From contig QEOQ01000694.1 in assembly GCA_010279815.1 (NCBI GenBank), positions 818,423 through 882,422 of the forward strand: a DNA stretch of 64,000 bases, read 5' to 3'. Every line of letters starts with the position of its first letter. Within the stretch, counting starts at the first letter, position 1. Under the pieces are notes generated by a model. It saw nothing but the letters and a program-made list of their open reading frames with translations. It did no database searches and was not told the origin of the DNA. This DNA comes from Brachionus plicatilis. Lineage: Eukaryota; Rotifera; Eurotatoria; Ploima; Brachionidae. Of this stretch, positions 23,651 through 37,069 are shown one piece after another. A program made the translations under genes and the position numbers.

Positions 23651-26600
23651 ATTCCTCTTTTATTAAATCTTCTTTTAAACTCACTCTTGTTTTTTTTCGT
23701 TTTTTTTTTATTTAAACTTTTTACCAATTGTTATAGAATGATATTAAATCGTAAAAACTTAGTTTATTTTGTTCAAAAGAATAATTTAATAATCAATTAA
23801 AAAGTCGCTTAATAAATTTATTGAAAAATTAAAAAAATTTATTCCTTAATGGGTTAAATGGGTAAAAGAGGCCAAAAGTCTTGATTTATGGTTAAATTTC
23901 GAGGTAATTATATACAATTTTAGGAGAAATCGGGTAAACCGCTTTAACCCATTTGGACTTCACACAATTAACTGCCGGAGGTAAAAGGGTGATAAAAAAA
24001 TCGGGGAAACTAGGTGACTATTTGAAGTTTTCGAAATATGCAATAAATAAAATAGGGCACCCGGTTAGACTTGGTAACCAAAAGTCATTTTTAATAGTGA
24101 TTTTTTTAAAGCTTAAATAAAATTACAAAATTATTTTATTTATTTTGATACGATTTTGAAACTGTCTTTTTATTAAAAAAATCTTCAAAAAAAAATAATT
24201 TTAATTGAGAAAATAAAGGTCTAGATACAAATTATTAGAAAGTCAGTATATCCAAACATTCTATGATTTTTTTAATTGAAAAAATGGATTTTAAAAATTC
24301 AGAAAATTACATTCTTTGTGGAAAAATGTAGTCTAAATTTTTTTTTGAACTTTGATTTGTCTGGTATTTTTGATTATTTCTAAGAATTCTAAATTCAACA
24401 AAAAAATCCATGAATTTTACTTTGTTTTTCAAAATGATTTCGATCATGTTTGTCTTTGGAAATAAAAAACAAAAAGTTTAATTTTAAATAAAATCATTTA
24501 ATTATTTTTGTGTTTTTATTTAACTTTTCTAATTTATTAATTAATTAAAATTTAAAACAAAAAGAAAACGATAATAAAAATGAATGAATTTAATCTTTAT
24601 TTTTTAATTTTTTTTTTCAAATCTCTTTGGAATAAAATTTTTATGACACTTAATAAAAATTTTAATCCAAAAATTGAAAAACTAAATCAATTGACAGCTT
24701 ATTAAGTTGTCATATAATATCACATATTTGAAGGCTTGTCATATATTATTGATTCAGAGAAATCAGATAAGTCGAACATTTATTCTAATCATTAAGATTG
24801 CGTTTTTGACTCTATTTTATTGTACAAAAGTACCTCTAGAATAATATAGAGCATCAAAAGCCGGAGAGGAAATACAAAAAAATATTAAGTTTTCGATAAG
24901 TTTAAAGGGTTTTTTTAACTAAAAGCATGTCTGATCATTTCAAAAAGGTTAGTTCAGCAAATTACCTAGAACCAAAACCATACATAAAATAGAAGCCAAA
25001 GAATAGCTAAAAATGAACCAAAACAAACGCTGCTATCAATGCCTCGCAGATAAATGGGAGCAGAATTTATCTTAAGTAGCTAAAGTAATCAATAAATTTG
25101 CAAGCGAGTAAACTAGAATTTAAAAATAAATCTAATTATTAAGAAAATAAAATATATGTAATGCAAATATTATATAATTACTTAGCGAATAACTTACCAT
25201 AATGTTGGAAATATCAAACAGAATTGAAGTAGCAGCAGCTTGCTAAATATCTATCAAACTTAAATTAGTATTTACTATTTTAAAGCGTTTTTCATTAAGA
25301 TAAACGAGTTTTACTAAATGATTTATTGGTTTTAAAATTTTGATTAATTCTTTAAAACAAGGATTTCAGTCAATTGAATGAGCGTTTGTTTTTAATAGTC
25401 TATATAATTAGTTATATCTTTTTTTTGGATAATTTGTTTTGGCATCCAAACTTTTAGTAGACAAAAAGATGCTGATGTTAAAAAATTTAATTTTCATAGC
25501 TAAATATTTGTTTTTAAATTTACAGAACCTGTCTGTAACCTGATAGATGAAATTTTTTTTAAGAATATAGTTGTTTCCTGATTGACTTGTTTTTTTAAAA
25601 TAAAATTTAATAAAAGAAACAAAGTCAATAGAAAAAGAAATTATTTTAAGAATTTTTAAAAATTCACAATTACTTGAGAATTAGTTCACGCCTGAACTTA
25701 TGCAATAGATCGAAAATTAAGATCATAACAACATTAGAGAATACTAGACAATTACATAGCTTTTGAAAATAAATCAAAATGAAAACTTTTACTTTTTTTT
25801 TAAATTCTCAAAAAATTCAAAGAACTTATTAAGAAAATAAAATTTTTTTAATAATCGAAATTTTCTATGATCAACATAAAAAGCTGCCCTGGAATGCTGA
25901 GTTTCGCTTTCGAATTTTCCAAGTTCTTATTTTTTTTTAATACTAAATGACGCCTCTTAAAGTTGCTCCAAATGCTTCTAACATTAATTTTTTCTTTTTG
26001 AGAAATTAAAAATCATTACCGATCTAAAAATCTTCAAATATTAAATGTTTTAAAAAATTATTCCTAGTTGTGTTTTGAAATTGTATCGATTACTTATTTC
26101 AGTTTGAGATTAATATATATTTTATCATCTATTGTAATAATTTTTTAACATTTATAAGATATAATAATTTTTGACATAAAAAAGTGTAAGCTTTATTAGA
26201 TATTTTATTCAGCATCTAAATTCACTTAAATATTTTTTTATTCTGATGCAACTGGCAACGAAGGCTACAAATAACTCAGTCAAAACATATTTTGCGATAA
26301 TAAGGAATGATCCAGAAACAAAAAATACTCCTTGATCAACTGATAAAACCATTTAAAAAAGGAAATTATCTGAACAAATAATTAATCAATAAATTCAAAT
26401 TTTCTTTTGGCTAACAGTTTTAATAATTTAAGATTTTACTTATATTTTTATTATTGCAGCACCAAAATAAGCACTAACTAGTTATAATAAGTAAATGTTA
26501 AAATATTTAATTTCCAAAGATAAAAGAGAATAAAAACGCCCTAAAATATATTTTAAATAGTTTCGTATCTTTAATAAAAAAATACTAGTTAAGATTTAAA

Positions 26601-29600
26601 CTATAAGATGCCTTTTGAATTTATTTAGAGGTAAAATTTTGTTTGAGAAAAATTTGATATTTTAGAATTGCCCCAAGCTTTAATTGTTATTTAATAATTG
26701 AATCCCTGCTCCTTTTATAAGCTGTTAGAAACCATCTCATTAAAAACTTTCATCTACCCCTTCCTAATTGCACTTGGCCTATTGTACACAAAATAAAACA
26801 ATCCCATCAATATGCTTATAATTATTTTGATTTAGTCAAAATGGATTTCAATAAAAAATAAAATTCTATGTTACATTAAAAAATATTGGTTTAATTTCTT
26901 GTGACCGTATCTCTATGAATTAAATCTTTGTTAGTTTTATTCATAAATTTAATTTTAAATTTAGAAAATAATTAAATGACTATAAATAAAATCTGAATTT
27001 TTGAAGCCTTAAATTATTTTAATATCAAGAATCCTTCTTTTTGATCAAACTTTTGTTCGCTTTCGAACAATTTTTACGACTTGGAAAATGAAACTAAACT
27101 AAATTTACTTCTAATTAACTTTATGATTTTTAATTTAAAATTATGTCAATTTTAAAAGAGAATTGTTAATTTTAAACTTAATGCTCCAAACCAAGCTTTA
27201 AAAAGCCTATTACTATTCGAACAAATTTTGCCTTTTCATTATTTTCAGACTGTGGCATTTAGAATGTTTTTATTTTCATCAAGAAAAAAAACAAAAAAGA
27301 TCTTAATGAATTATTTCAACTAAAAAATAAAATATTGGGTAATTTTTCTATTCTTTCAAAAAAGAATGCTAATTGAAATGTTATTAAGCTTAAAATAATG
27401 AATCAACCAGCCAGATAAATCCATAATAGCTGAGACATTTACAAATAAAATATTTTTCAAATACTCAAATTTTATTGTTTGCCCAATGGTAATTAACCAT
27501 TAGATGACTAACTAAAAGGAAAAGTAATTTTAAGGTTGACACAATTATACCTAATGAGAAAGTTAAATAATTCAAGACTAAAAGGAAAACTAGTAGATAA
27601 GGAAGCATTTTATTGATTTTATTTTTCGTTTGAATCAAATAAATTCAAAATTTTCTTTTAATTAATTGCACTACTACTTGGCTCTCTATCGCTTTCAACA
27701 AAAAAATATTAAATATGAGCGATTGATTTATTTTATTTAAAAAAGATAGATTATAATAGAGATTAAGTACGAGTCTTAATAATAAAATATCAAATTGTCA
27801 AATTTTAATTTAAATATCTTGAACAATACTTTTGATATTTTATCTATCTACAATTTGAAAATTGATTGCATTTGTAAATAATTCAATTCTAACAAGCTCA
27901 TAGTACTGCTTAGCACATAATCAAATCAAAATCAATAAAACTAGTGAGTGTGTGTGCCCCAGTCGACGAGCTAGCTCGTTTATGTTGCTTAATAATAAAA
28001 ATATTTATGATAATAAGGCTTGTGTTTTGTTTATTAACTATTTTCAACCTGCTTTGGATTTAAATTAATTTTTACAATTTTATTTAAAAAAAAAAAGCCA
28101 AAGAATTTGAAGTTTGAAACTTTTTGAATTGAATTAATTTCTTGGCATTCTAAAATTAAAATTATTTTCACTTAATTTTACTCTAAAAAAACTACCTTGT
28201 ACCTATTCTTAAATTGATTAACTCTAATTGAATTGATCGCGTCCTCGGGTTGCTTGTTCTATTCAATCTCTCTGAGCGCAATTCTTTGTGATTTGCCCTG
28301 ACTGTCACTTGACTCAAAAAATATTACTCAGTGAATGTAAAAAATAAACTTGGATTTTCTACTTAATTTGTTGTTAATATTTTCTTTAAAAGTTCAGAAA
28401 TTAGGATCCGCTATCGGAGTTATATTTCAACGAGCTTCAAACAAAATTTCTCTTTAACTATTACTCAACTGCACCCTAAATTGAAAAAGAAAAATTAATC
28501 AATAATTCCTAAAAATTGAAGTAATTTATTATTGCTTTGATATTCAAATAATTAACACTGAAAGAGAAAATACTCAAACATAATTAATCGAAGAATTTTG
28601 TTTTTACATTTTTTCTTTTATTTCAAAATGGATTAACTTTCCATACCTCTATCGATTTCTGGTATCACTATCTTTGTCTTGAAAAAAATTAAATTAGAAA
28701 TTTAAAATCAACTCACGTACTTAGTTGGATACATCTAGATATTAATCCAAATCTAAATAAAACTGATTTTTTAATTATTTTTTTTCTTTGAGTTTTAATT
28801 TCAGCAAAAAAGTTAAAAATGAAAAAAAAAAATGCTTTTCATTATTTTTTTCTAAAGAAATATAACAATAACCTATTATGTAATCAAATAATTTACGCAC
28901 TGCTAGTAGAATCATCTTAGAATTGGAATCTCTTATAAAATTATCTTTTAATAAAAAGAGTTCAATAGATGGAAGGAAATTGAAACAATTCAGAGAACCA
29001 TTTTCTTAAAAAATTTATATCTAAAAGCTAATTACAACCTTTAAAGAAAAAAATAGAAAATTAATGATTATTAAGCTATAGGAGGAATTCGGTAAAGCTT
29101 ACATAATTTAAAAATACAATACTTGGAATTTGAGATATAAAAGAACAGTCAAAAGGAAGCAAACAAATACATAGCTAAATTTGATTAGTAACTTAGGAAA
29201 TGAGCTAAAATAACTTGTGACAACTAAGACCTAGACTAAAGATGGAATTTTGATAGAGTTTACGATCACCCGAATTGAATATATTATATTTTCTCGACTA
29301 TTGAGATAAATAAAAATCAAATTGCGGAATTATAATTTAAATAATTATTGAAATCAAAAAAGAAAGATAATCGCATTTATACTGATTTCTAGTTTCTGTA
29401 CAAGATTTTTTTGCATGAGAATTTATTTGAAAATTTTTATTCAAAAAGGAATAAATATAAATATTTTTTATCTAATTTGATAATTTTTCCGTTTGATTGA
29501 AAATTCATCCAAATATCTTTATATTTATAATGAATGTATTGGTGTGAATTGATACTAAAATCGAATTTTTTGATCCAACCTTTTAATACTCAGATAGGAA

Positions 29601-31385
29601 TTTGCCGAATCTCTAACAGCTAAATGGAATTTGTGTTTGTTTTCTTTGCCCACAGAAAAACTACTGAACAAAAATTTCGGTTTTTACTTTCAACTTGATT
29701 TTCTTAAGTAAACATTTTAAATTTTTTTTTATAAAAACAGAGTTTGAAAATATAAACAAACAAACAAAATATAGATTAAAAAAAATATTTCAATTTTTAT
29801 AATTTAAGCAACTGAATAAGAGCTCACTTTAAAAACAGTTTGTATTAACATCTTCCAAATAATCTCATCTATATGAACAAAATTTTGAATAAAAATAAAA
29901 ATGAGATTCATTGGTAAATCGGAAGAATTACAGTGTAATATTTGAAAGAGTCAATTCAATTCAGGAAAATCTTTAAAACTATTTTCGATAAAATCGTAAT
30001 CAACTTGGTAAAATCGATCAGAGATTAAGTACTAAATTATTCATCAAGATAAAAATTCTAAAATTGAATACTCAATGAGTGGAATAAATTTAAAGATGAA
30101 ATTTTTGAATGAATCCAAGTAATATTTTTTCAAAATAATTTAATCAACTTAAAAAGACTAAAATGTTTGTTACAAGTAAGATAAACCTGATCTTTATAAA
30201 AATTAAGATAATTTTTTGTGGCTATCTAACTTTGAATGCTGAAACATTAATTGATAAATTAATAAAAATTTTAAAGTAGCTTTAACAAATTTAAAATTAA
30301 TTAAAAAAATTAGAAATTTTATTTTTAAATTTTGTCTTGAACTAATTATTTATTTTACAATACTCAAAGTGATCAAATTTTTTTTTTGAATTTTTTTCTG
30401 ACTTTTTTTTGAGTCTGTTTTTTTGTTTAATCTTTAACGTGCTCTTAAACTTTTGACTGAAAGGAAACAATTACTTTCATTATAGCCTACCCGAGTAGCT
30501 TTTAAATTATGCTTTAGAAATTTAATTAAATTTATTATCATTCTATTAACTGAATTTAATTTAAAGATATAAATTTCTTAACGAAATATTTGCTCAATAT
30601 TACAAAATTTAAATCTGATATTTAAGGATTAATATGATTTGAATAAACAGCTACATACACATTTATATCTTATTTTAAATCTTATTTGATTTTAATTAAT
30701 TTTATTATTTTTTAATATTCTAATTGAAAGATTGAATGATTTATAATTGGCAGATTTTATCTCTTTTAAGATTTTTTTTATTTAAGTTAAAAACATTTTC
30801 ATTTAAAAACAACTTGTAATTGGAATTAGATTATAAAATTTAGTTGCCTAACGAACTAAGTGAAAAAATAATTTTAAATAACTAAATTTTATTTTGAATT
30901 ATTTTGACATTTAAAAATTAATTTAAAATTAAATTTTTCATGAAAAATATTCAGCTAATTTTATTTTAAAATTTATAATTGTATTTCCTGAGCAAAATAT
31001 TTTAAGAAAAATAATAATTTTAACTTCAATATTAAACTGTTTTGTGAAGCTGATTTTTTTATCAATTAAAAGATCTTGTTTTATCAAAATCGTGGTATTT
31101 GCTTGAGCTAGTTGTTCAATCAAGTGAAATGGGTTATAAATGCTGATTAAAAAATATTAAAATCGGATTGCAAATTGATGCCTAGGCTGGTACTACAGTA
31201 GAAATCTATTTGAATTTATTTTTTATACAACTTAAAACTAAATTCTATGAAAAATACTTAAATTTATCATTAAAGAAATAAGCTTCATGTTTATAATTAT
31301 TACTATAATTTAATATCTTTAATTTTTCTAATTCAGAATTTAAATTGGTCATTCGTTTTTGGTAAATTCTCAAATGTGATTAAGG
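23651..31385. other. Gene-poor region of about 7.7 kb
   Basis: Almost pure A/T-rich DNA without supported exons on either strand. A 14-bp palindrome ACGAGCTAGCTCGT occurs at 27966-27979 in a slightly GC-richer patch, and another such patch lies at about 28230-28320. Open frames here (for example 61 codons near 30.9-31.1 kb, minus) look like chance. Confidence 0.45.
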
Positions 31386-32029
31386 GGGTCATGTCGACTT
31401 TGTGATCAAGTGTTCACAAAAAAAATGTGATCATTGGTCTAATGTCCAGAATGTGATCCGTGGTCAATGATCACATATTTTGTGATAGATCACATAATAC
31501 GTCCATTAATCAACCGAAGAATTTAAGTGAATTTTTTTTTGTTATCAGAAAAACATAATTTTTATTAAACTTTACTTGAGTTAAAAAAAATTAGTTCTCT
31601 TTTTTTTATATAAAAAAACAAGAAAAGTGCTTATAATTTATGTTTCTTGGACATATGCAATTTAACGCCCTTTTCATTTTTCATAAATTCACCACATATG
31701 CTACATGCTACCGGATTTGGATGCTTGCTCAATGCTTTTTTAGCCGTCAACTTGGCTTGATCAGAAACTTCAACTGATACCAGAGCCATTTCTTTATAAA
31801 TATCTGACTTTTCTTCTACGATTTAAAAATTTAACTGGTCAATTTTTTTTCTAATTTGTTCAAAGCTCTTCTCCAATTCATAATTTATTTCTTGAAAAAA
31901 TTATTTGGTGATCACAAAAATATTTTTGTAAGCAGTAAAATATTTTGGTGATCAAATGATCAAATTCTGGACATGAGACCTATCATCACGTTTTTTTGTG
32001 AACACTTGATCACAAAGTCGACATGACCC
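31386..32029. mobile_element. DNA element family Z, both ends intact (hAT-like TSD)
   Basis: 644 bp bounded by inverted repeats of about 74 bp (GGGTCATGTCGACTTTGTGA at both ends, with few mismatches) and flanked by an exact 8-bp duplication GATTAAGG at 31378-31385 and 32030-32037. An 8-bp target duplication is typical of hAT-superfamily transposons. No transposase is present, so it would move with help from another element. The interior encodes a small zinc-finger ORF on the minus strand. Confidence 0.85.
31640..31789 (-). CDS. C2H2 zinc-finger ORF inside family Z element
   Basis: The 49-codon frame starts MALVSVEVSDQAKLTAKKAL and ends with NPVACSICGEFMKNEKGVK, LHMSKKHKL and a stop. Cys and His are spaced C-x2-C-x12-H-x4-H, a good single C2H2 finger. 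Upstream, after a stop, the same frame has ELEKSFEQIRKKIDQLNF, so the original protein was longer. The homologue in the truncated copy at 12.7-13.5 kb adds an acidic region. I do not recognise the family; a transposon DNA-binding protein or captured host exon are both possible. Confidence 0.5.
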
Positions 32030-32037
32030 GATTAAGG

Positions 32038-34156
32038 TCGGTGAATTTTTCGGGTTTAAATGATAAAAAAAAATCTAATTAAAATTAAGGTATTATTTTT
32101 CGATTTACAAAAATAACCAATTCTTATTTTTTTAATTTTTTTAGACCAGATTAAGAAAAAAAATATTTTAATTTAATTTTTTTGTAATCGTTTATTAATT
32201 TAGAAAAAAAAATTTTAATAACAAAATTTATTTGAATACTTATATTAAATTTTAAATTGATAGTTCCTGTAGCACTTTTTCAAAGTTCAGCCAAAAAATC
32301 AAAATAATAAATTTTGATCAAAATTTATTCAGCTTAGAAATAAAATAAAATGATTTAAAAATATTTAAATATAATATACTTAAGAATTAAATTAGAAGAA
32401 CATAATAAATTTTCTTATCATTTATCGATTTTCGATTATCTAGACAATCCTTAACAATTGTTATTTTAGCTCTTTAATTTTTTAAACAAATTTCATAGAA
32501 AATATTTTGTTTTTATTATTTTAATTTTTAATTCTTTAATTTGAAAAATTCGAAATAAATGTCATATAACATTCTATGAGAGTTAGAGGAAGTAATTTCA
32601 AATTTTTATTTATTTTAACAGGATATTTTAATACAAGCTTTTTAAAAAAATCAGGATTTTTGAATTTTGTTTTTGGATAATTGGCTTTCTAAAAATTTTT
32701 AAATACAGTATTGCCTTTAGATGAAAAGTATAGATGTTTTATTTTAGATTCTGATAAAATCATTCATTTGACACGCACATTTAAGTTTACTCTGTAATTC
32801 AATGACTAATAATATTTATTCTTGATTATTGAAATCATTTCATTAACCAAGAAAATATTTTATTTCGAAAAAGTAAGATAAAATACAAAGCGGCTTTTAA
32901 GTCCAGTTATCTAGCTTAAATCAACAAATTTTGAATTTGTTTTCAAGTTGAAATAAAATTTTATTTATTAGTGTATGATCAAAAACTATAAAAAAATAAA
33001 TTTTTTAATATTGATTTTATTTTTAATATTTTTTCATTTATTAATCAAAACTAAAATTGTTTATAGAAATTTGTAACATATTTTTATAGGCTAGTTAAAA
33101 AAAATTTCTTTCTACAAATAATTGATTTTTAAGCCCACGTTAGAGCAATTTTTTTAATTCTTCAGCAAAATCATCTTTTATTTGACAAATAAAAATAATT
33201 TTGAACAAACAAAATTTTTGGTTTAATTAGGTCTTGAGCTGAGGCATAATGCACATTGCTTAACTGAAAAACATTTGTCTGAAAAAACAGTATAAGCAAA
33301 AAAATGAAAAAAGTATGACCAGTTTGATTAATTATAGTTCAAAAAAATTAAGGAATACTATTTAAGAAGATTTGATTATTATTTAAATTTAATGAATGTT
33401 TGAATTTTAAGTTAATCTTAAGCATTAGTTCAAATATGACATTAAATATTTGCAAAAATCTTTGATAAGAGTCAAAAAAAAATTTCTAGTCCTTAACTTC
33501 GTATATAACGAAATTGTTTTTAGTTTTGATTTTGGACCAAAATTGATTTACGGCGCTTTTTTAGCATTCTTGATTACTAAACACATTATATTTGAATTAA
33601 TTTAAGATTGAAATTGTTTTTTTTTTGATGTAATAGCTTAGATCTTGAATTTTTGAACACTGTAATATAATTTTTTCGTTTATCTTAAAATGATTTTTTT
33701 TAAATATTAAACTAGTTTTTGTAAATTTCAAAGGTAGAATCTATTAAATTTTTTTATTTTTCCTCGAGAGAAAACTCAATAATATCGAAAAAAAATATAA
33801 AAGCGGTAAAATATTACTCACTAACGATGATAATGTTCTAATCATAATCAAAAATTTTATTCAAAATCATAATTTCAATTCTAAACTAAGTTTATATTTT
33901 ATTATTCAGTGAAATATTTTTATTAATGACTGTTTATTGATTAGACTTTATATTTAATTTTAAATATTCCATTTTTCGTCAAGAGACATGATAAATTCAA
34001 GTGAGCATAATTTTTTTCAATTTTCTGTCACGTTATTTTTCTATATCTTTTATTTTGTTATAATCATAAATTTTGAAAACAAAGAATTCTAAAATTAAAC
34101 AAAATTGAAAAAATTCAAAATCTTTTATTTAAATTTTTTTTTAGATTAAAGTAGCA
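32038..34156. other. Intergenic, AT-rich
   Basis: 5' flank of the S1P phosphatase gene. No exon or repeat recognised. It ends in a T tract plus AG 13 nt before the ATG, an acceptor-like site. Confidence 0.45.
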
Positions 34157-35515
34157 ATGCACGATTTAATCAACTATCTAAATAGTCCACATTTAGTCGC
34201 TGCTTTTCAAAAAATATTCGGAATCGAGCCGACTTTTGAGTCAAAACCCAAGGTACTTGATCAGCCGGTTCTTAAGATAAAAAAGCGCAGCCCATTGAAA
34301 AAAAATGAAACCCCAGAGGACAAAAATTATGTCATCAATCAAACAAGTCATAAACGAACGTCCAGTAATCCAAAGAAATTGGTCAATATAACAGATCACA
34401 GCCATTTGATAGCCAATACTCTAATCCACAATCGATTTTGGTATTACTTTTTTCATCTTGGTGCTGCAATGGGAAATGAAATATTCTATTGTCTTTTTTT
34501 TCCATTTTGGTTTTGGAATGTTGACGGTGCCATAGCAAGAAAGTATTCTTTTTTTCTGGCATAGAAAAAAAATAAAATTTAGTAAAAAAATTTTCTTTTT
34601 TTTTTAGGGTAGCGTTTTTATGGGGAATTTTTATGTATGTGGGACAAGCTACAAAAGACATTCTATGCATGCCAAGACCAGCATCTCCTCCAGTGGTCAA
34701 ACTAGAAGAACGCTATTTGACAGAGTATGGCTTTCCTTCGACACATGCTATGGTATCAGCCGGCTTGCCAATATCTGTATTGGTCTTATCTTATTCGCGA
34801 TACAATATAGACCTTTCTATATCTATCGCGATTGTTGTCCTATTTTGCTCATGGGTCAGCTGCAGTAGACTTTATTTAGGAATGGTAAACATTTTTTAAA
34901 TTTTATTTAAATTAAATTAATTTAAAAAAATAGCACTCAATTCTTGATGTTGTAGCCGGTGTATTGTATTCCATTCTAGTATTGTTAATCATGATTCCTA
35001 TTCTAGAGCCGATAGATCATTTTATCCTGGAATATGATTTCTCTCCGCTGGTTGTGTTCACCATTGGGTATTTATTGTGTCACTACTATCCATCATTAAG
35101 ACAATGGAGTACAGCGCGTGGGGATACAGTGATTATAATCGGTAGTGTAATTGGTTTCTCAATTGGTTCATACTTGAACAACAAATTAGGATTTCTACAA
35201 AAACCGGATGAGCCGCCGCTTTATGACATTCATTTTCCAAATGCGTTTGGCTACTTTTTAGGTGTCTTAAGAACCATTATGGGACTAGTGCTAGTTTTGT
35301 GCACAAGACAACTTTTTAAGAAGTTTTTATTGAAATTTTTGTGCTATGTCTATAAATTGGATCACTTGAATCCAGAGAGTAAAAAGCAAAAAAAAATCGA
35401 ACTACCATATAACTATATGACCTATTTTGCTATCGGTGTTAATATCGCATTTACTTTTCCCTATCTATTTCGACTTCTTAGCATCGAAAGAGATTACAGT
35501 TTTACAGAACTGTAA
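34157..35515 (+). CDS. SGPP1: Sphingosine-1-phosphate phosphatase
   Basis: Three exons (34157-34542, 34608-34884, 34934-35515) give 414 aa, between human SGPP2 (399) and SGPP1 (441). The enzyme dephosphorylates sphingosine-1-phosphate to sphingosine in the ER membrane, feeding the ceramide salvage route. The three PAP2 phosphatase motifs are intact: KDILCMPRP (145-153), PSTH (172-175) and SRLYLGMHSILD (215-226, with R216, H222 and D226). Family-specific ASPPVVKLE follows motif 1. Around eight hydrophobic segments are visible after a soluble basic N-terminus of about 90 residues. The ATG is preceded by a T-rich tract ending in AG, so a 5'UTR intron or trans-splice site is possible. SGPP1 versus SGPP2 is not resolved. 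Confidence 0.93.
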
Positions 35516-36496
35516 GATAAGATTTAAAGGGTCTCATTTTAAGCCCAAAAAATTATCATGTTAGAACTGATAGTTGTTTCTTTTATTTTTTTAACTTCCG
35601 ATGTAATTTCAAAAAAAGATGAATTTATTTTTATTGTATTTTTTATATTTAATTTAAAAAACTTTGGAATGAAATTGAAAATTTTACTTAATCATTTGCT
35701 ATGACTAATACTAAAATGAGCTGAATACCTAAAGATTTTAATTTTTTTTTTAATATAATCATTATATTAAGGTGAAAACCTGAATAAAAATTTGGTATTT
35801 GGTGATTAAATGATTTGAAAAATGTTGTTCGAATATTTTTTTATTTAAAATAAATTTTATAAAAAAACGATGTCTTAATGATTTTGAATCAGTTTAAACA
35901 AAATTTGTATTTAATTTAATTAATTTAAAAATTATGATCTCTTATTCCCACTTTTTAAAAGAAAACAAATATATGACAAAAAAATGTGAAAAAATTACTT
36001 TTTTTCAAAATTTTTTTAAACTTCTTTCATATTTACTTTTCTTTCTCTTTTGCTATGATAAAAATTGAGTTTTTTAAATTACAAATTTTTGAAATTTTTA
36101 TTGCGTTATTAAATTTTTATTAAAATATTTCTTGTTTAATTGCAAAATATAATTTCGTGATTAAAAAAAATAAATTTAAATTTTTTGAATAGTTTTTTTA
36201 TGAGTAAAAATTTTAATTTTTTTAAATTAATTAAAAAAAGGCTTCCAAAATTATAAATTTTGCACATCATTTTAAATATTAAGCTTTTATGAGATACATA
36301 ACCGTAAATATTTAAAAAATAAAAATGAAACATTTCGAAATTAGTTTTTTTTTAAATAATACCAGATTTAATATGAAGCAGTTGAAGATGCACATGTTGA
36401 GGTTTCTGCTAATAGATTGTTAGTTATTTGGTAATCTTTAAGACTAAATTAAAGCAGGCAGGCAGAAAAAATGAGATTAAGAAGTAAGGTCTTACA
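35516..36496. other. Intergenic, AT-rich
   Basis: 3' flank of the S1P phosphatase gene. No feature recognised before the integrase relic. Confidence 0.45.
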
Positions 36497-36835
36497 GAAG
36501 CTCCAAATTTAGTTTGTAGAGTTATAAACGTAGATTATGAAAAATATCTTTATGAGCTCGTTTGTTAGGCTGGAGTACTAGTTGATCTTTTTTCAAGAAA
36601 TATGTTCGATTTAGCATCTAATTGCTCACTCGACTTAGAGTTTAGAACAGATAAGCAAGTCAAAGGAATCAGACAAGCAGTGAATGAATTGTCTTTAGGA
36701 GGTGGACAGGAAATGTTGAGATTTAATTGTACAGGTCAATCTAGCACAAACCGCTGCACATGCAAAAAATCATAAGTGTTTTGCCATAGCGATAATTCAA
36801 GGTGTCATGGTTCAAACAACTCTTGTAAAAATTAG
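36497..36835 (+). pseudogene. Ginger/KRAB-A-like integrase C-terminal relic
   Basis: One frame with two in-frame stops reads EAPNLVCRVINVDYEKYLYEL, AGVLVDLFSRNMFDL, LSLGGGQEMLRFNCTGQSST and NRCTCKKS, then VFCHSDNSRCHGSNNSCKN. The VD-YELxxxxGVL-FxRNxF pattern followed by a Cys-rich C-x(n)-CxC-C-C-H-C tail is the C-terminus of the integrase-derived proteins often annotated as KRAB-A domain-containing protein 2-like in invertebrates (Ginger-type elements). The catalytic core is missing. Confidence 0.55.
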
Positions 36836-37069
36836 TGATTTATCTTAATTTACGTCAATATTTTGAAATTTACGATAATTTTTTTTTCATTAAAGTACGA
36901 ATGAAATAAAATTTTTAGTCTAATAATAAAATTTTTATTTTTCTAAATTTACGTTAAGTATCGTAAATATCAAAATTTATGTATAATAATAATATAAGAT
37001 AACATATACAAAAAATATAAAAATCATTTCGGTTATAAGAAAAAATTATCCAGCAAGCATGCATATTTT

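Noticed and set aside
30938..31123. 61-codon minus-strand open frame
   Set aside because: Ile/Lys/Phe-rich composition expected of random A/T-rich DNA; no splice or start context.
36136..36333. 65-codon minus-strand open frame rich in Phe, Leu and Lys
   Set aside because: Low-complexity translation of A/T tracts.
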